Assembly: GCF_001866645.1 (NCBI RefSeq)
Contig: NZ_MLYP01000063.1
Location: 1-43,052, forward strand
DNA from: Streptomyces colonosanans
GTDB lineage: Bacteria > Actinomycetota > Actinomycetes > Streptomycetales > Streptomycetaceae
Direction of reading: 5' to 3'
DNA: 43,052 nucleotides
Positions 24,773 to 32,993 of the stretch are shown here, one piece after another; the stretch's first letter is position 1, and the number at the start of each line of letters is the position of its first letter. The notes below the pieces were generated by a model. It did no database searches. It was not told the origin of the DNA and saw only the letters and a program-made list of their open reading frames with translations. The position numbers and the translations under genes are program-made.

Positions 24773-25437
24773 CGAGTGGCACCGTCCGCGTACTGATCGC
24801 CGACGACCAGATGATGGTCCGGGAGGGCTTTTCGGTCCTGCTCGGGGCGATGCCGGACATCGAGGTCGTCGGGGAGGCGGTCAACGGGCGGGAGGCCGTC
24901 GAGCGGGTCCGTGAACTGGCCCCGGACGTCGTGCTGATGGACATCCGCATGCCCGAGATGAACGGCATCGAGGCGACCCGGGAGATCGTCGCCGCGGACG
25001 GGTCGGCGAAGGTGCTCGTGCTGACGACGTTCGACCTCGACGAGTACGTGTACCAGGCGCTGCGGGCGGGCGCCTCCGGCTTCCTCCTCAAGGACGCCTC
25101 AGCCCGCCAACTCGCCGAAGGAATACGGGTGGTGGCGTCCGGCGAGGCCCTGCTGGCCCCCTCGGTGACCAAGCGGCTGATCGCGGAGTTCTCGAAGCTG
25201 CCCGCGCGGCCGGGCCCCAACGCGCAGGCGGCGTACGGAGATCTGACCGAGCGGGAGACAGAGGTCCTGGTCCTCATAGCGAAGGGACTGTCCAACGCGG
25301 AGATCGCCGAGCGGCTGGTGGTCGCCGAGTCCACGATCAAGACGCATGTGGGCCGCATCCTGGTGAAGCTGGGCCTGCGCGACCGCACCCAGGCCGCGGT
25401 GTTCGCCTACGAGGCCAGACTGGTGACACCGGGCTGA
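24769..25437 (+). CDS. Response regulator, NarL/FixJ family (second pair)
   Basis: This 222-residue regulator has the same plan as the first pair: acidic pair D12-D13, phosphorylation site D58 in VLMDIRMPE, Lys in FLLKDAS, and a LuxR helix-turn-helix with LTERETEVLVLIAKGLSNAEIAERL and IKTHVGRILVKLGLRDR. The first nine residues, MTSGTxRVL, are the same in both. GTG 24769 overlaps the kinase stop (GTGA). With near-identical DNA recognition segments, cross-binding to targets of the first pair is likely, and cross-phosphorylation is possible. No target is evident from the window, although the P450 gene lies directly downstream. Confidence 0.95.
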   Translation: MTSGTVRVLIADDQMMVREGFSVLLGAMPDIEVVGEAVNGREAVERVRELAPDVVLMDIRMPEMNGIEATREIVAADGSAKVLVLTTFDLDEYVYQALRAGASGFLLKDASARQLAEGIRVVASGEALLAPSVTKRLIAEFSKLPARPGPNAQAAYGDLTERETEVLVLIAKGLSNAEIAERLVVAESTIKTHVGRILVKLGLRDRTQAAVFAYEARLVTPG

Positions 25438-25468
25438 CCCTGCCGAGGCATCGGCGGCGAGGCACATC

Positions 25469-25507
25469 TGGTCAAAGCGGGGTGGACCGGGCTAGCGTCC
25501 GGACATG
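25469..25507 (+). promoter_or_regulatory. P450 promoter, leaderless
   Basis: A -35-like TGGTCA (25469-25474), 18-base spacer, -10-like TAGCGT (25493-25498), then 6 bases to ATG 25505. No ribosome binding site. Confidence 0.55.
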
Positions 25508-26725
25508 GCAGCCCCCTCCGATCCCGCCTTCGACCCGTGGGACCCGGCGTTCGTCGCCGACCCGTACCCCGCCTATGCCGAACTGCGTGCGCGCGGCCGT
25601 GTGCACTACTACGAGCCCAGCGGCCAGTGGCTGGTCCCGCACCACGCGGACGTGTCGGCGCTGCTGCGTGACAGGCGCCTCGGCCGGACCTATCGGCACC
25701 GGTTCACGCACGAGGACTTCGGACGGACGGCGCCGCCGCCCGAGCAGGAGCCGTTCCACACGCTGAACGACCACGGCATGCTGGACCTGGAACCGCCGGA
25801 CCACACCCGCATCCGGCGCCTGGTGTCGAAGGCGTTCACACCGCGGATCGTGGAGCAGCTCAAGCCGTATGTGCACGGGCTGGCCGGCGACCTGGTCTCC
25901 CGCCTGGTGGCGGCGGGCGGCGGCGATCTGCTCACCGATGTCGCCGAGCCGCTGCCGGTCGCGGTGATCGCCGAGATGCTGGGCATCCCCGAGGCCGACC
26001 GCGCACAGCTGCGGCCCTGGTCGGCGGACATCTGCGGGATGTACGAGCTGAACCCGCCGCAGGAGACGGCACGCAGGGCGGTGCGGGCGTCGGTCGAGTT
26101 CTCGGACTACCTCCGGGAGCTGATCGCGGCGCGCCGCAGGGAGCCGGATGACGACCTGATCTCGGGGCTGATCGCGGCCCACGACCAGGGCGACCGCCTC
26201 ACCGAGCAGGAGATGATCTCGACCTGCGTGCTGCTGCTGAACGCCGGGCACGAGGCCACGGTGAACGCGACGGTGAACGGCTGGTGGGCGCTCTTCCGCC
26301 ACCCGGACCAGTTGGCGGCGCTGCGCGCGGACCACTCGCTCGTCCCGTCCGCCGTGGAGGAGCTGATGCGCTACGACACCCCGCTCCAGCTCTTCGAACG
26401 CTGGGTCCTTGACGAGATCGAGATCGACGGCACGGTGATCCCGCGGGGCGCGGAGATCGCGATGCTGTTCGGCTCGGCGAACCACGACCCGGCCGTCTTC
26501 CACGTCCCGGAGGAACTGGACCTGACCCGCGGCGACAATCCGCACATCTCCTTCAGCGCGGGCATCCATTACTGCATCGGCGCGCCCCTGGCCCGCATCG
26601 AACTGGCGGCGTCCATGACGGCCTTGCTGGAGAAGGCCCCGACCCTGCGCCTGGCGGCGGAGCCGGAGCGGAAGCCGAACTTCGTGATCAGGGGGCTGAA
26701 GGGGCTGAGTGTGGAGATCGGCTGA
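25505..26725 (+). CDS. Cytochrome P450
   Basis: This 406-residue bacterial class I P450 (CYP107/105-like in appearance) is a soluble monooxygenase needing a ferredoxin and reductase, none of which is adjacent. The heme-binding motif FSAGIHYCIGAPLARIE has C357 as thiolate ligand. The ExxR pair of the K helix is E286/R289 (EELMR). The I-helix is LLLNAGHEATVN, in which the usual acid-Thr pair is split as E-A-T. ATG 25505 follows a -35/-10 pair ending six bases before it. The gene stands alone with no biosynthetic cluster, so the substrate cannot be guessed; such orphan P450s often act in xenobiotic or fatty-acid-like oxidation. Confidence 0.95.
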   Translation: MAAPSDPAFDPWDPAFVADPYPAYAELRARGRVHYYEPSGQWLVPHHADVSALLRDRRLGRTYRHRFTHEDFGRTAPPPEQEPFHTLNDHGMLDLEPPDHTRIRRLVSKAFTPRIVEQLKPYVHGLAGDLVSRLVAAGGGDLLTDVAEPLPVAVIAEMLGIPEADRAQLRPWSADICGMYELNPPQETARRAVRASVEFSDYLRELIAARRREPDDDLISGLIAAHDQGDRLTEQEMISTCVLLLNAGHEATVNATVNGWWALFRHPDQLAALRADHSLVPSAVEELMRYDTPLQLFERWVLDEIEIDGTVIPRGAEIAMLFGSANHDPAVFHVPEELDLTRGDNPHISFSAGIHYCIGAPLARIELAASMTALLEKAPTLRLAAEPERKPNFVIRGLKGLSVEIG

Positions 26726-26812
26726 TCACCCGTTCGGATGAGCGCGCCGGGATCCGGGCCGATGGTCGCCGGCGGCTCGGCAAGCTGGTGCGTGCCTGCG
26801 AAGGGAGGCAGC

Positions 26813-27409
26813 ATGTCGGTTATGGCAGAGCACGCGTCGTCTCAGATGTCAGTGGACGTGTTCGAGCAGATCGCCGAATTCGCCGCCCGTGTGGACGAGA
26901 CAGTCAGTTTGGAGTTCATCGGCGGACGGATCGGGGTCAAGAAGGTGACGAACGGCAACCATGGCGAGATCGCGATGTGGTTGGCCTTCCGGTGCAAGCA
27001 AGCACGGCCCGAACTCACCCTCAACACGACGGCCCAAGGACTGAAGGTGGAGGCGTACCGCAAGGGCCGTGCCCGGCCTGACGCCTTGCTTGCACCGATC
27101 GGTTACTTCAGTGGGCAGGGCGACTGGGCCGACCCCGACGGTGTCCTGATGGCGGTCGAGATCACCTCGTACGACTCGGACACCCACAACCGCGACCGCG
27201 TGGAGAAGCCCAAGGCGTATGCCGAGGCGGGCATCCCCGTCTACTTGCTGGTCGACCGGGACGACCTCTCGATCCTCGTGCACACGGACCCTGACCTTGA
27301 GCACGGATACCGACACATCAGTGTGGTCAGGCTCGGTGGCAAGGTCGTCCTCCCCGACCCCGTCGGTATCGAACTCGACACCGAGGAACTCAAGCAGTAC
27401 GTCGACTGA
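26813..27409 (+). CDS. Uma2 family (restriction-endonuclease-like) protein
   Basis: The 198-residue protein belongs to the Uma2/DUF820 family with a PD-(D/E)XK-like nuclease fold. LEFIGGRIGVKKV opens the domain, RARPDALLAP supplies the Asp, and VEITSYDSDTHNRDRVEKPKAYAEAGIPVYLLVDRD holds the Glu and downstream Lys of the active site. These proteins are abundant in actinobacteria and cyanobacteria; whether they cut DNA is mostly untested. GGGAGG precedes ATG 26813; an upstream ATG at 26738 lacks such a site. It is convergent with the ABC permease gene, whose stop lies 11 bases away. The gene may be mobile in origin, as the family is patchily distributed. Confidence 0.88.
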   Translation: MSVMAEHASSQMSVDVFEQIAEFAARVDETVSLEFIGGRIGVKKVTNGNHGEIAMWLAFRCKQARPELTLNTTAQGLKVEAYRKGRARPDALLAPIGYFSGQGDWADPDGVLMAVEITSYDSDTHNRDRVEKPKAYAEAGIPVYLLVDRDDLSILVHTDPDLEHGYRHISVVRLGGKVVLPDPVGIELDTEELKQYVD

Positions 27410-27420
27410 CGAGCCGGTCA

Positions 27421-29031
27421 TCAGCTGCTCATGTCCCGCCTCCGCAACCCCACCAGCCCGCCGGCCACCAGCGCTACGGCGATCCCGGTCAGCGTCAGCA
27501 CCGGCCCCCACGCCATCCCCCCACCCGGCAGCTTCGGCAGATGCCCGAAGGGCGACAGGTCCAGCACGATCCGCGGCATGTTCAGCGCGGGCCCCACCCA
27601 GCCGATCAGCAGCGCCGCCCCCGCCACGCCCCACGCCGCCACCGCACCCCGCGGCAGCACTCCGTAGAGCAGGACCGCGATCCCACCGATCACCCACACC
27701 GCGGGCAACTGCACCAGGCAGGCGCCCAGGATCGGGCCGGCCTTCCTGCCGTAGCCCGCCGCGAAACCCAGGCCCGCCAGCAGCATGATCAGCGCGGCGC
27801 CGCCGAACGCGATCACCAGATGACCGGCGGCCCAGCGCAGCCGGCCCACCGCGTTCGCCAGCACCGGCTCCGCGCGTCCCGATGTCTCCTCACCGTTCAG
27901 GCGCAGTACGGCCGCCACGATGTACAGGGCCGCGACCAGGCCCATGATCCCCACCATCGCGGCGAGGAACGCGTCCGTGAGCGCGGACTGGCCGCCCATG
28001 CGCTGGAAGATCTCGCGGGTCTTGTCGTTGTCGCCGACGAGGTCGGTCGCTCCGTCCGTCATCCCGCCGTAGACGGCCCCGGCGACGAAGAAGCCGATGC
28101 TCCAGCCCAGCACACTGCCGCGCTGCAGCCGCCAGGCCAGGGCGCCCACCGAGCCCAGACGGCCGATGGCCGGGCCCGACCGGGTGGGCAGAAAGCTCAT
28201 ACCGAGGTCACGGCGGCCGGCCAGGACGTACGCCACCGTGCCCTGGACCAGTGCCGCCGCCGCGAACAGCAGCAGCACCCACCAGCGCTCACCGGCGTAC
28301 GACCGCACGTTCTCCAGCCAGCCGAGCGGGGAGAGCCAGGTCAGGGCGGACGAGCCGTCGTCGGCCGCCGCGTCGCCCGCCGCACGCAGCACGAACGCGG
28401 CGCCCAGCAGCGCGCCCGTCAGCCCGCGCGCCAGCCGTGCGCTCTCGGTCAGTTGGACGACGATCGCCGTCATCGTGGCGAACACCATGCCCACCCCGGC
28501 GATACCCAGCCCCAGCGCCAGTGCCCCGGTCCGGCCCTGGCTGGCCAAGCCCCCGGTGATCAGTAGCGCCAGTACGCCGTTCGCGACCGCCGCGGCCAGC
28601 AGCGCCGCCGTCAGCGGGGCGCGTCGCCCCACCATCGCCGACGAGATCAGTTCCTGCCGTCCGCTCTCCTCCTCGTCCCGGGTGTGCCGTACGACGACGA
28701 GCAGGCTCATGACCGCGGCGAGCAGTCCGGCGTACACACCGGCGCGCCAGGCGGTGAGCGCGCCGAGCGACTCGCCGAAGATCGGTCCGACCATGGCGCG
28801 CAGCGAGGCGTTGGTGGCCATCTGGCCGGCCAGGTCGGCGCGTTCGGCCGCAGTGCCGTACAGGCCCTTGAGGGTGCCCGGCATCGACAGGACCATCAGC
28901 GCGTTCACCGCGACCCAGACCGGGATCAGCACCCGGTCCCGGCGCAGGGCGAACCTCAACAGGGTGCCGGTGCCGGCCAGGTGACCGGCTCCTTCGGCCC
29001 GTACCGCGAGGGCCGGCGTCGCGGCGCTCAT
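27421..29031 (-). CDS. ABC exporter permease (polyketide-antibiotic exporter type)
   Basis: The 536-residue membrane protein has about 12 helices and begins with a short cytosolic part, GTGTLLRFALRRDRVLIPVWV, then repeats the same motif type halfway (GALAWRLQRGSVLGWSIGFF), showing an internal duplication of six helices each. This is the architecture of two-domain ABC-2 permeases annotated as exporters of polyketide antibiotics. It works with the ATPase encoded just upstream, whose stop overlaps this ATG by 4 bases. The substrate is unknown: probably a drug, lipid or secondary metabolite. The start ATG 29031 is set by this overlap and the clear N terminus; the frame stays open upstream only because of GC bias. 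Confidence 0.92.
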   Translation of the reverse strand: MSAATPALAVRAEGAGHLAGTGTLLRFALRRDRVLIPVWVAVNALMVLSMPGTLKGLYGTAAERADLAGQMATNASLRAMVGPIFGESLGALTAWRAGVYAGLLAAVMSLLVVVRHTRDEEESGRQELISSAMVGRRAPLTAALLAAAVANGVLALLITGGLASQGRTGALALGLGIAGVGMVFATMTAIVVQLTESARLARGLTGALLGAAFVLRAAGDAAADDGSSALTWLSPLGWLENVRSYAGERWWVLLLFAAAALVQGTVAYVLAGRRDLGMSFLPTRSGPAIGRLGSVGALAWRLQRGSVLGWSIGFFVAGAVYGGMTDGATDLVGDNDKTREIFQRMGGQSALTDAFLAAMVGIMGLVAALYIVAAVLRLNGEETSGRAEPVLANAVGRLRWAAGHLVIAFGGAALIMLLAGLGFAAGYGRKAGPILGACLVQLPAVWVIGGIAVLLYGVLPRGAVAAWGVAGAALLIGWVGPALNMPRIVLDLSPFGHLPKLPGGGMAWGPVLTLTGIAVALVAGGLVGLRRRDMSS

Positions 29032-29945
29032 CGGGCCGCCACCTCCTCCTGGAGGTCGTCCCGGTCGTCCTGGTAGTGCCGCAGGAACAGTTCCTCCAGC
29101 GTGGGCGGTGTCGACGTCAGCGACCGTACGCCCGACGCGCTCAGCGACCGGAGTACCCCGTCCAGCTTGTCCGTGTCGACCTGCAGCCGGACGCGGCGAC
29201 CCTGGACGTCGAGGTCGTGGACGCCGGGCAGGTGCGCAAGCCCGTTGGGTGGCCCGGCGAGTTCGGCGGTGACGCTCGTCCGGGTCAGATGGCGCAGGTC
29301 GGCGAGCGAGCCGCTCTCGACCGTACGCCCCTTGCGGATGATGCTCACCCGGTCGCAGAGTTCCTCGACCTCGCTCAGGATGTGGCTCGACAGCAGGATC
29401 GTCCGGCCGCGGTCGCGCTCCTCCTCGACGCACCGCTGGAAGACCTCCTCCATCAGCGGGTCGAGGCCCGACGTCGGCTCGTCCAGGATCAGCAGGTCGA
29501 CGTCCGAGGCGAAGGCCGCGACGAGGGCGACCTTCTGCCGGTTGCCCTTGGAGTACGTCCGCCCCTTCTTCGTCGGGTCCAGTTCGAACCGCTCGACCAG
29601 CTCCGCCCGGCGTCGCCGGTCGAGGCCTCCGCGCAGCCGGCCGAACAGGTCGATGACCTCGCCTCCGGAGAGGTTGCGCCACAGGGTGACGTCCCCGGGG
29701 ACGTAGGCGACCCGGCGATGGAGTTCCACCGCGTCCGCCCACGGGTCCCGGCCGAGTACCTGGGCGGCGCCGGAGTCGGCGCGCAGCAGGCCCAGCAGGA
29801 CCCTGATGGTGGTGGACTTCCCGGCGCCGTTCGGTCCGAGGAAGCCGTGCACCTCGCCGGTCTCGACGTGCAGGTCGAGACCGTCCAGCGCGTGGGTCGT
29901 CCCGAACGCCTTGTGCAGTCCGGAGACGGTGATGGCCTTCGTCAT
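29028..29945 (-). CDS. ABC exporter ATPase subunit
   Basis: The 305-residue cytosolic ATPase powers the adjacent permease. Walker A GPNGAGKST is at 37-45, the Q loop lies near VAYVPGD, the signature is SKGNRQKV in place of LSGGQ, which is typical of this exporter group, Walker B is LLILDEPTSGLDPL and the switch His lies in SSHILSEVEEL. The C-terminal 80 residues form the extra domain of drug-exporting ATPases. The start at ATG 29945 follows a clear promoter with 7 bases between the -10 and the start codon. It forms an operon with the permease, divergent from the GbsR/MarR regulator gene. Confidence 0.95.
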   Translation of the reverse strand: MTKAITVSGLHKAFGTTHALDGLDLHVETGEVHGFLGPNGAGKSTTIRVLLGLLRADSGAAQVLGRDPWADAVELHRRVAYVPGDVTLWRNLSGGEVIDLFGRLRGGLDRRRRAELVERFELDPTKKGRTYSKGNRQKVALVAAFASDVDLLILDEPTSGLDPLMEEVFQRCVEEERDRGRTILLSSHILSEVEELCDRVSIIRKGRTVESGSLADLRHLTRTSVTAELAGPPNGLAHLPGVHDLDVQGRRVRLQVDTDKLDGVLRSLSASGVRSLTSTPPTLEELFLRHYQDDRDDLQEEVAAR

Positions 29946-29952
29946 GGTTCAG

Positions 29953-29981
29953 AACGTACGCGTCTTTCAGAAACTTGTGAA
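29953..29981 (-). promoter_or_regulatory. Promoter of the ABC exporter operon
   Basis: Read on the minus strand: -35 TTCACA (29981-29976), a 17-base spacer, -10 TACGTT (29958-29953), then 7 bases to ATG 29945. The transcript would be leaderless. Confidence 0.7.
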
Positions 29982-29990
29982 GTTAAGGAA
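29966..29990. promoter_or_regulatory. Operator of the GbsR/MarR regulator over the exporter -35
   Basis: A perfect 13-base palindrome AACTT-GTG-AAGTT (29972-29984) lies within a wider imperfect inverted repeat, in which 8 of 11 arm bases match. It covers the exporter -35 box, so bound repressor would block RNA polymerase. A short direct repeat TTCAGAA occurs at 29948-29954 and 29966-29972. Confidence 0.65.
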
Positions 29991-30050
29991 GCGTGTGAAT
30001 TGTCGGGATACACTCGGGAGTGGCGGCCGAGCAGGGGAGATGATCGAGAG

Positions 30051-30548
30051 ATGGCGGAACCGAGTGCGGCGGGGCGGGACCCGGGGGCGGTTTCTGCGTT
30101 CGTGGAGAGCTTCGCGGCGCAGCTCGTCGAGGCCGGGATGCCACGGATGCCGGCCCGGGTCTTCGTGGCGCTGCTCGCGTCGGACGCCGGCGCGATGACC
30201 TCCGCCGAACTCGGGGAACAGCTCCAGGTCAGTCCGGCCGCGGTCTCCGGTGCCGTGCGCTATCTGGCGCAGCAGCACATGGTCTCGCGCGAGCGTGAAC
30301 CCGGCTCGCGGCGCGAGCGCTACCGGGTACACAGCAACCAGTGGTACGAGGCGCTCACCAACCGCGACGCGGTGATCAAGCGCTGGGAACGCGCGCTGCG
30401 GGAGGGTGTCGACGGCCTCGGAGCCGAGACCCCGGCGGGTCGGCGCCTGGCGGAGACGCTCGCCTTCTTCGAGTTCATCGACGGCGAGCTCATGGAGGTC
30501 ATGGAGCGCTGGCGGGCGCACCGCGACAAGACCTTCGGCCAGGGCTGA
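30051..30548 (+). CDS. GbsR/MarR family transcriptional regulator
   Basis: The 165-residue winged-helix repressor is of the GbsR/MarR type that often sits beside antibiotic exporters. Residues about 30-95 hold the DNA-binding domain (MPARVFVALLASDAGAMTSAELGEQLQVSPAAVSGAVRYL recognition segment, then a basic wing at SREREPGSRRERYRV). The C terminus is helical for dimerisation. It is divergent from the ABC operon with 105 bases between, and the palindrome at 29972-29984 is the likely site by which it represses the exporter and perhaps itself. The inducer is probably the exporter substrate. ATG 30051 is used; an ATG at 30040 is out of frame. Confidence 0.9.
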   Translation: MAEPSAAGRDPGAVSAFVESFAAQLVEAGMPRMPARVFVALLASDAGAMTSAELGEQLQVSPAAVSGAVRYLAQQHMVSREREPGSRRERYRVHSNQWYEALTNRDAVIKRWERALREGVDGLGAETPAGRRLAETLAFFEFIDGELMEVMERWRAHRDKTFGQG

Positions 30549-30569
30549 GACGCGATTCAGGGGTCCACG

Positions 30570-30587
30570 GGCCGTGGAAGCACGGCC
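30570..30587. terminator. Hairpin between convergent genes
   Basis: GGCCGTG (30570-30576) and CACGGCC (30581-30587) form a 7-base stem with GAAG loop between the stop codons of the regulator and the kinase-like gene. It is usable in both directions. Confidence 0.5.
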
Positions 30588-30615
30588 GACAGGCGAGCGG
30601 TGACGGAGGTGGCGG

Positions 30616-31488
30616 CTACCGCTCCTCCGGCACCGTCCGCCCGGTGGCGGCGGGCAGCGTAAGCCCCCACGCCCCCTCACTCACCACCCAGGTCCGCGTC
30701 CGCACCGGCCCTTTGACCACCGCGTCCGCCCGGTAGCGGAAATCCGCCCCCGACACCGTCACCCTGCGCCCGGCCGCCCGCAGCGGTGCCGCCTCGGCCC
30801 CCACCGAAACAGGCCGCACCTCGACCTCGGCCAGCCCGGGATCTCCCGGTGTCACGGACACCCCCTCCACCGGCTGGTCCAGGTCGACCAGCGTCACCCC
30901 GTCGACCTCGACCCGCAGCCGGGACGGCCCGTGCGGCGTCGTGATCCGGGGCGGGCGCGCCGCCAGCGTCCGCACGAGGGACTTGCGCATGCGCAGCCAC
31001 GGCCGTACCGGTGTGGCATCCCGGGTGGCCGACGGAGCTCCGTGCCCGGACGGAAGGGCCGGCAGGGACGGGATCCGCAGATCGCCGAGGACCACCCCGT
31101 CGCTGTCGTCCACCAGCAGGTCCAGCCGCCGCTCCACCCCGTCCAGCACGGCCCGCGCCGCCGCCACCGCCCCTGTCGGTACCCCCAGGGATCGCGCCAG
31201 TGACAGCGCGGCCCCGACCGGCACCAGCGACAGGCCCGTCGTGCCCAGCTCCCGCCGCCGGTGCAGCAGTGTCACCGCGCGGAGCAGCGCACGGTCGTCG
31301 CCCACGACCACCGGCCGCCGCGACCCCCTGCGACCCAGCGCCCGGGCGAACTCCTCCGGGCCTTCCGGGAGGCATACCTTCGTCGCCGCACCCGCGCTGA
31401 GCACGTCTTTCGCGATTCGTACCGACTCACCGTCACCGTGACGGGCGACCGGGTCGATGACCACAAGGAGCTGGTCGGAAGTCGCCAC
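30616..31488 (-). CDS. Diacylglycerol-kinase-like protein with altered catalytic motifs
   Basis: The 290-residue protein follows the DAGK/LCB lipid-kinase fold: an N-terminal strand LLVVIDPVARHG, VVVGDDRALLRAV at 60-72 where active kinases have GGDGT, and LSLVPVGAALSLARSLGVP at 86-104 where active ones have P-x-G-T-x-N-D. The C-terminal beta-rich half (about 180-270) with RLRVEVDGV and EVEVRPVSV matches the second domain. Because GGDGT and GTxND bind ATP and substrate, catalysis is doubtful; it may be a lipid-binding regulator. GTG 31488 follows a modest ribosome binding site. The gene is divergent from purA and convergent with the GbsR gene. The frame is open far upstream over purA, but that is a codon-bias artefact. 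Confidence 0.8.
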   Translation of the reverse strand: MATSDQLLVVIDPVARHGDGESVRIAKDVLSAGAATKVCLPEGPEEFARALGRRGSRRPVVVGDDRALLRAVTLLHRRRELGTTGLSLVPVGAALSLARSLGVPTGAVAAARAVLDGVERRLDLLVDDSDGVVLGDLRIPSLPALPSGHGAPSATRDATPVRPWLRMRKSLVRTLAARPPRITTPHGPSRLRVEVDGVTLVDLDQPVEGVSVTPGDPGLAEVEVRPVSVGAEAAPLRAAGRRVTVSGADFRYRADAVVKGPVRTRTWVVSEGAWGLTLPAATGRTVPEER

Positions 31489-31513
31489 CTCGGTCCTGCC
31501 TCGCTTCCTCGGG

Positions 31514-31558
31514 TAACATCTTGGTGCAAGAGCCCCTTGCGCTATTGCGCCAGGGGCT
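31514..31558 (+). promoter_or_regulatory. Possible purA promoter with leader hairpin
   Basis: A -10-like TAACAT (31514-31519) is followed by AGCCCCTTGCGC (31531-31542) and GCGCCAGGGGCT (31547-31558), which pair over 12 bases with one mismatch around a TATT loop. If TAACAT is used, the hairpin begins about 5 bases into the transcript, 126 bases before purA. The same hairpin would act as a terminator for anything entering from upstream. Confidence 0.5.
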
Positions 31559-31683
31559 TCGTCTATTCCGGGGCATCCGGTCAGACGGTTGCGGCCAACG
31601 ATGGTCGCGGTGCACGCGGCGGTGGACCCTCCGCGTACGCCCCCTGACCCTGGACATGCCCCGCCCGGAAGGGGTGTACGCGC

Positions 31684-32967
31684 GTGCCCGCACTTGTGCT
31701 GCTCGGTGCTCAGTGGGGTGACGAAGGTAAGGGAAAGGCCACCGACTTGCTCGGCGGCTCGGTGGACTATGTAGTGCGCTACCAGGGCGGCAACAACGCC
31801 GGCCACACGGTGGTCGTAGGTGACCAGAAGTATGCGCTCCACCTTCTCCCTTCCGGAATTCTGTCGCCCGGATGTACGCCCGTCATCGGCAACGGTGTCG
31901 TCGTCGACCCGTCGGTCCTGCTCTCCGAGCTGAGCGGTCTGAACGAGCGCGGCGTCGACACGTCCAAGCTCCTGATCAGCGGAAACGCGCACATCATCAC
32001 GCCGTACAACGTCACCGTCGACAAGGTGACGGAACGCTTCCTCGGAAAGCGCAAGATCGGCACGACCGGCCGGGGCATCGGCCCGACCTACGCCGACAAG
32101 ATCAACCGCGTCGGTATCCGTGTGCAGGACCTCTACGACGAGTCCATCCTCACCCAGAAGGTGGAAGCGGCCCTCGACGTCAAGAACCAGCTGCTCACGA
32201 AGCTGTACAACCGGCGTGTGATCGCCGTCGACCAGGTGGTCGAGGAGCTGCTGGGCTACGCCGAGAAGATCAAGCCGTACGTCGCCGACACCGTCCTGGT
32301 CCTCAACCAGGCGCTCGACGACGACAAGGTGGTCCTCTTCGAGGGCGGGCAGGGCACGCTGCTGGACATCGACCACGGCACGTATCCCTTCGTGACGTCG
32401 TCGAACCCGACGGCGGGCGGTGCCTGCACGGGCTCCGGTGTCGGCCCGACGAAGATCAGCCGCGTCATCGGCATCCTGAAGGCGTACACGACCCGGGTCG
32501 GCTCGGGCCCGTTCCCGACCGAGCTGTTCGACGAGGACGGCGAGGCCCTGCGCCGCATCGGCGGCGAGCGCGGTGTCACCACCGGCCGTGACCGCCGCTG
32601 CGGCTGGTTCGACGCGGTGATCGCCCGGTACGCGACCCGTGTGAACGGCCTGACCGACTTCTTCCTCACCAAGCTCGACGTCCTCACCGGCTGGGAGCAG
32701 ATCCCGGTCTGCGTCGCCTACGAGATCGACGGCGAGCGTGTCGAGGAACTCCCGTACTCCCAGACGGACTTCCACCATGCGAAGCCGGTCTACGAGTACC
32801 TTCCGGGTTGGCAGGAGGACATCACGAAGGCCAAGACCTTCGCCGACCTGCCGAAGAACGCCCAGGCGTACGTCAAGGCCCTGGAGGAGATGTCCGGCGC
32901 CCCGATCTCCGCGATCGGCGTGGGCCCGGGCCGCGACGAGACGATCGAGATCAACTCGTTCATCTGA
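31684..32967 (+). CDS. purA: Adenylosuccinate synthetase
   Basis: PurA couples IMP and aspartate using GTP to give adenylosuccinate, the first committed step to AMP. The 427-residue length is normal. GAQWGDEGKGK at about residues 8-18 is the GTP loop with catalytic Asp, NNAGHTVV contains the conserved His, GTTGRGIGPTYADK lies in the IMP loop, VLFEGGQGTLLDIDHGTYPFVTSSN and GVTTGRDRRCGWFD are further signatures. GTG 31684 follows a purine-rich AAGGGG. It is transcribed alone between the divergent lipid-kinase-like gene and the HEAT gene, with a perfect terminator behind it. A structured leader lies upstream. Confidence 0.98.
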   Translation: MPALVLLGAQWGDEGKGKATDLLGGSVDYVVRYQGGNNAGHTVVVGDQKYALHLLPSGILSPGCTPVIGNGVVVDPSVLLSELSGLNERGVDTSKLLISGNAHIITPYNVTVDKVTERFLGKRKIGTTGRGIGPTYADKINRVGIRVQDLYDESILTQKVEAALDVKNQLLTKLYNRRVIAVDQVVEELLGYAEKIKPYVADTVLVLNQALDDDKVVLFEGGQGTLLDIDHGTYPFVTSSNPTAGGACTGSGVGPTKISRVIGILKAYTTRVGSGPFPTELFDEDGEALRRIGGERGVTTGRDRRCGWFDAVIARYATRVNGLTDFFLTKLDVLTGWEQIPVCVAYEIDGERVEELPYSQTDFHHAKPVYEYLPGWQEDITKAKTFADLPKNAQAYVKALEEMSGAPISAIGVGPGRDETIEINSFI

Positions 32968-32993
32968 CAGGTGCCCTCTCCGGAGATCTGACG

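Noticed and set aside
25505..26725. P450 as part of a secondary-metabolite cluster
   Set aside because: There are no biosynthetic, ferredoxin or tailoring genes around it; the neighbours are two-component and Uma2 genes.
27421..29742. Extension of the ABC permease frame upstream through the ATPase gene
   Set aside because: The extra residues come from the ATPase gene in another frame; the permease N terminus and the ATGA overlap place the start at 29031.
31504..31683. ZTP (pfl) or other known purine riboswitch upstream of purA
   Set aside because: Only a fragment GGGTAAC looks similar; the required paired elements and conserved core are absent.
30616..32778. Extension of the lipid-kinase-like frame upstream across purA
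   Set aside because: It would be antisense to purA and the upstream translation has no family signature; GTG 31488 fits the domain start.
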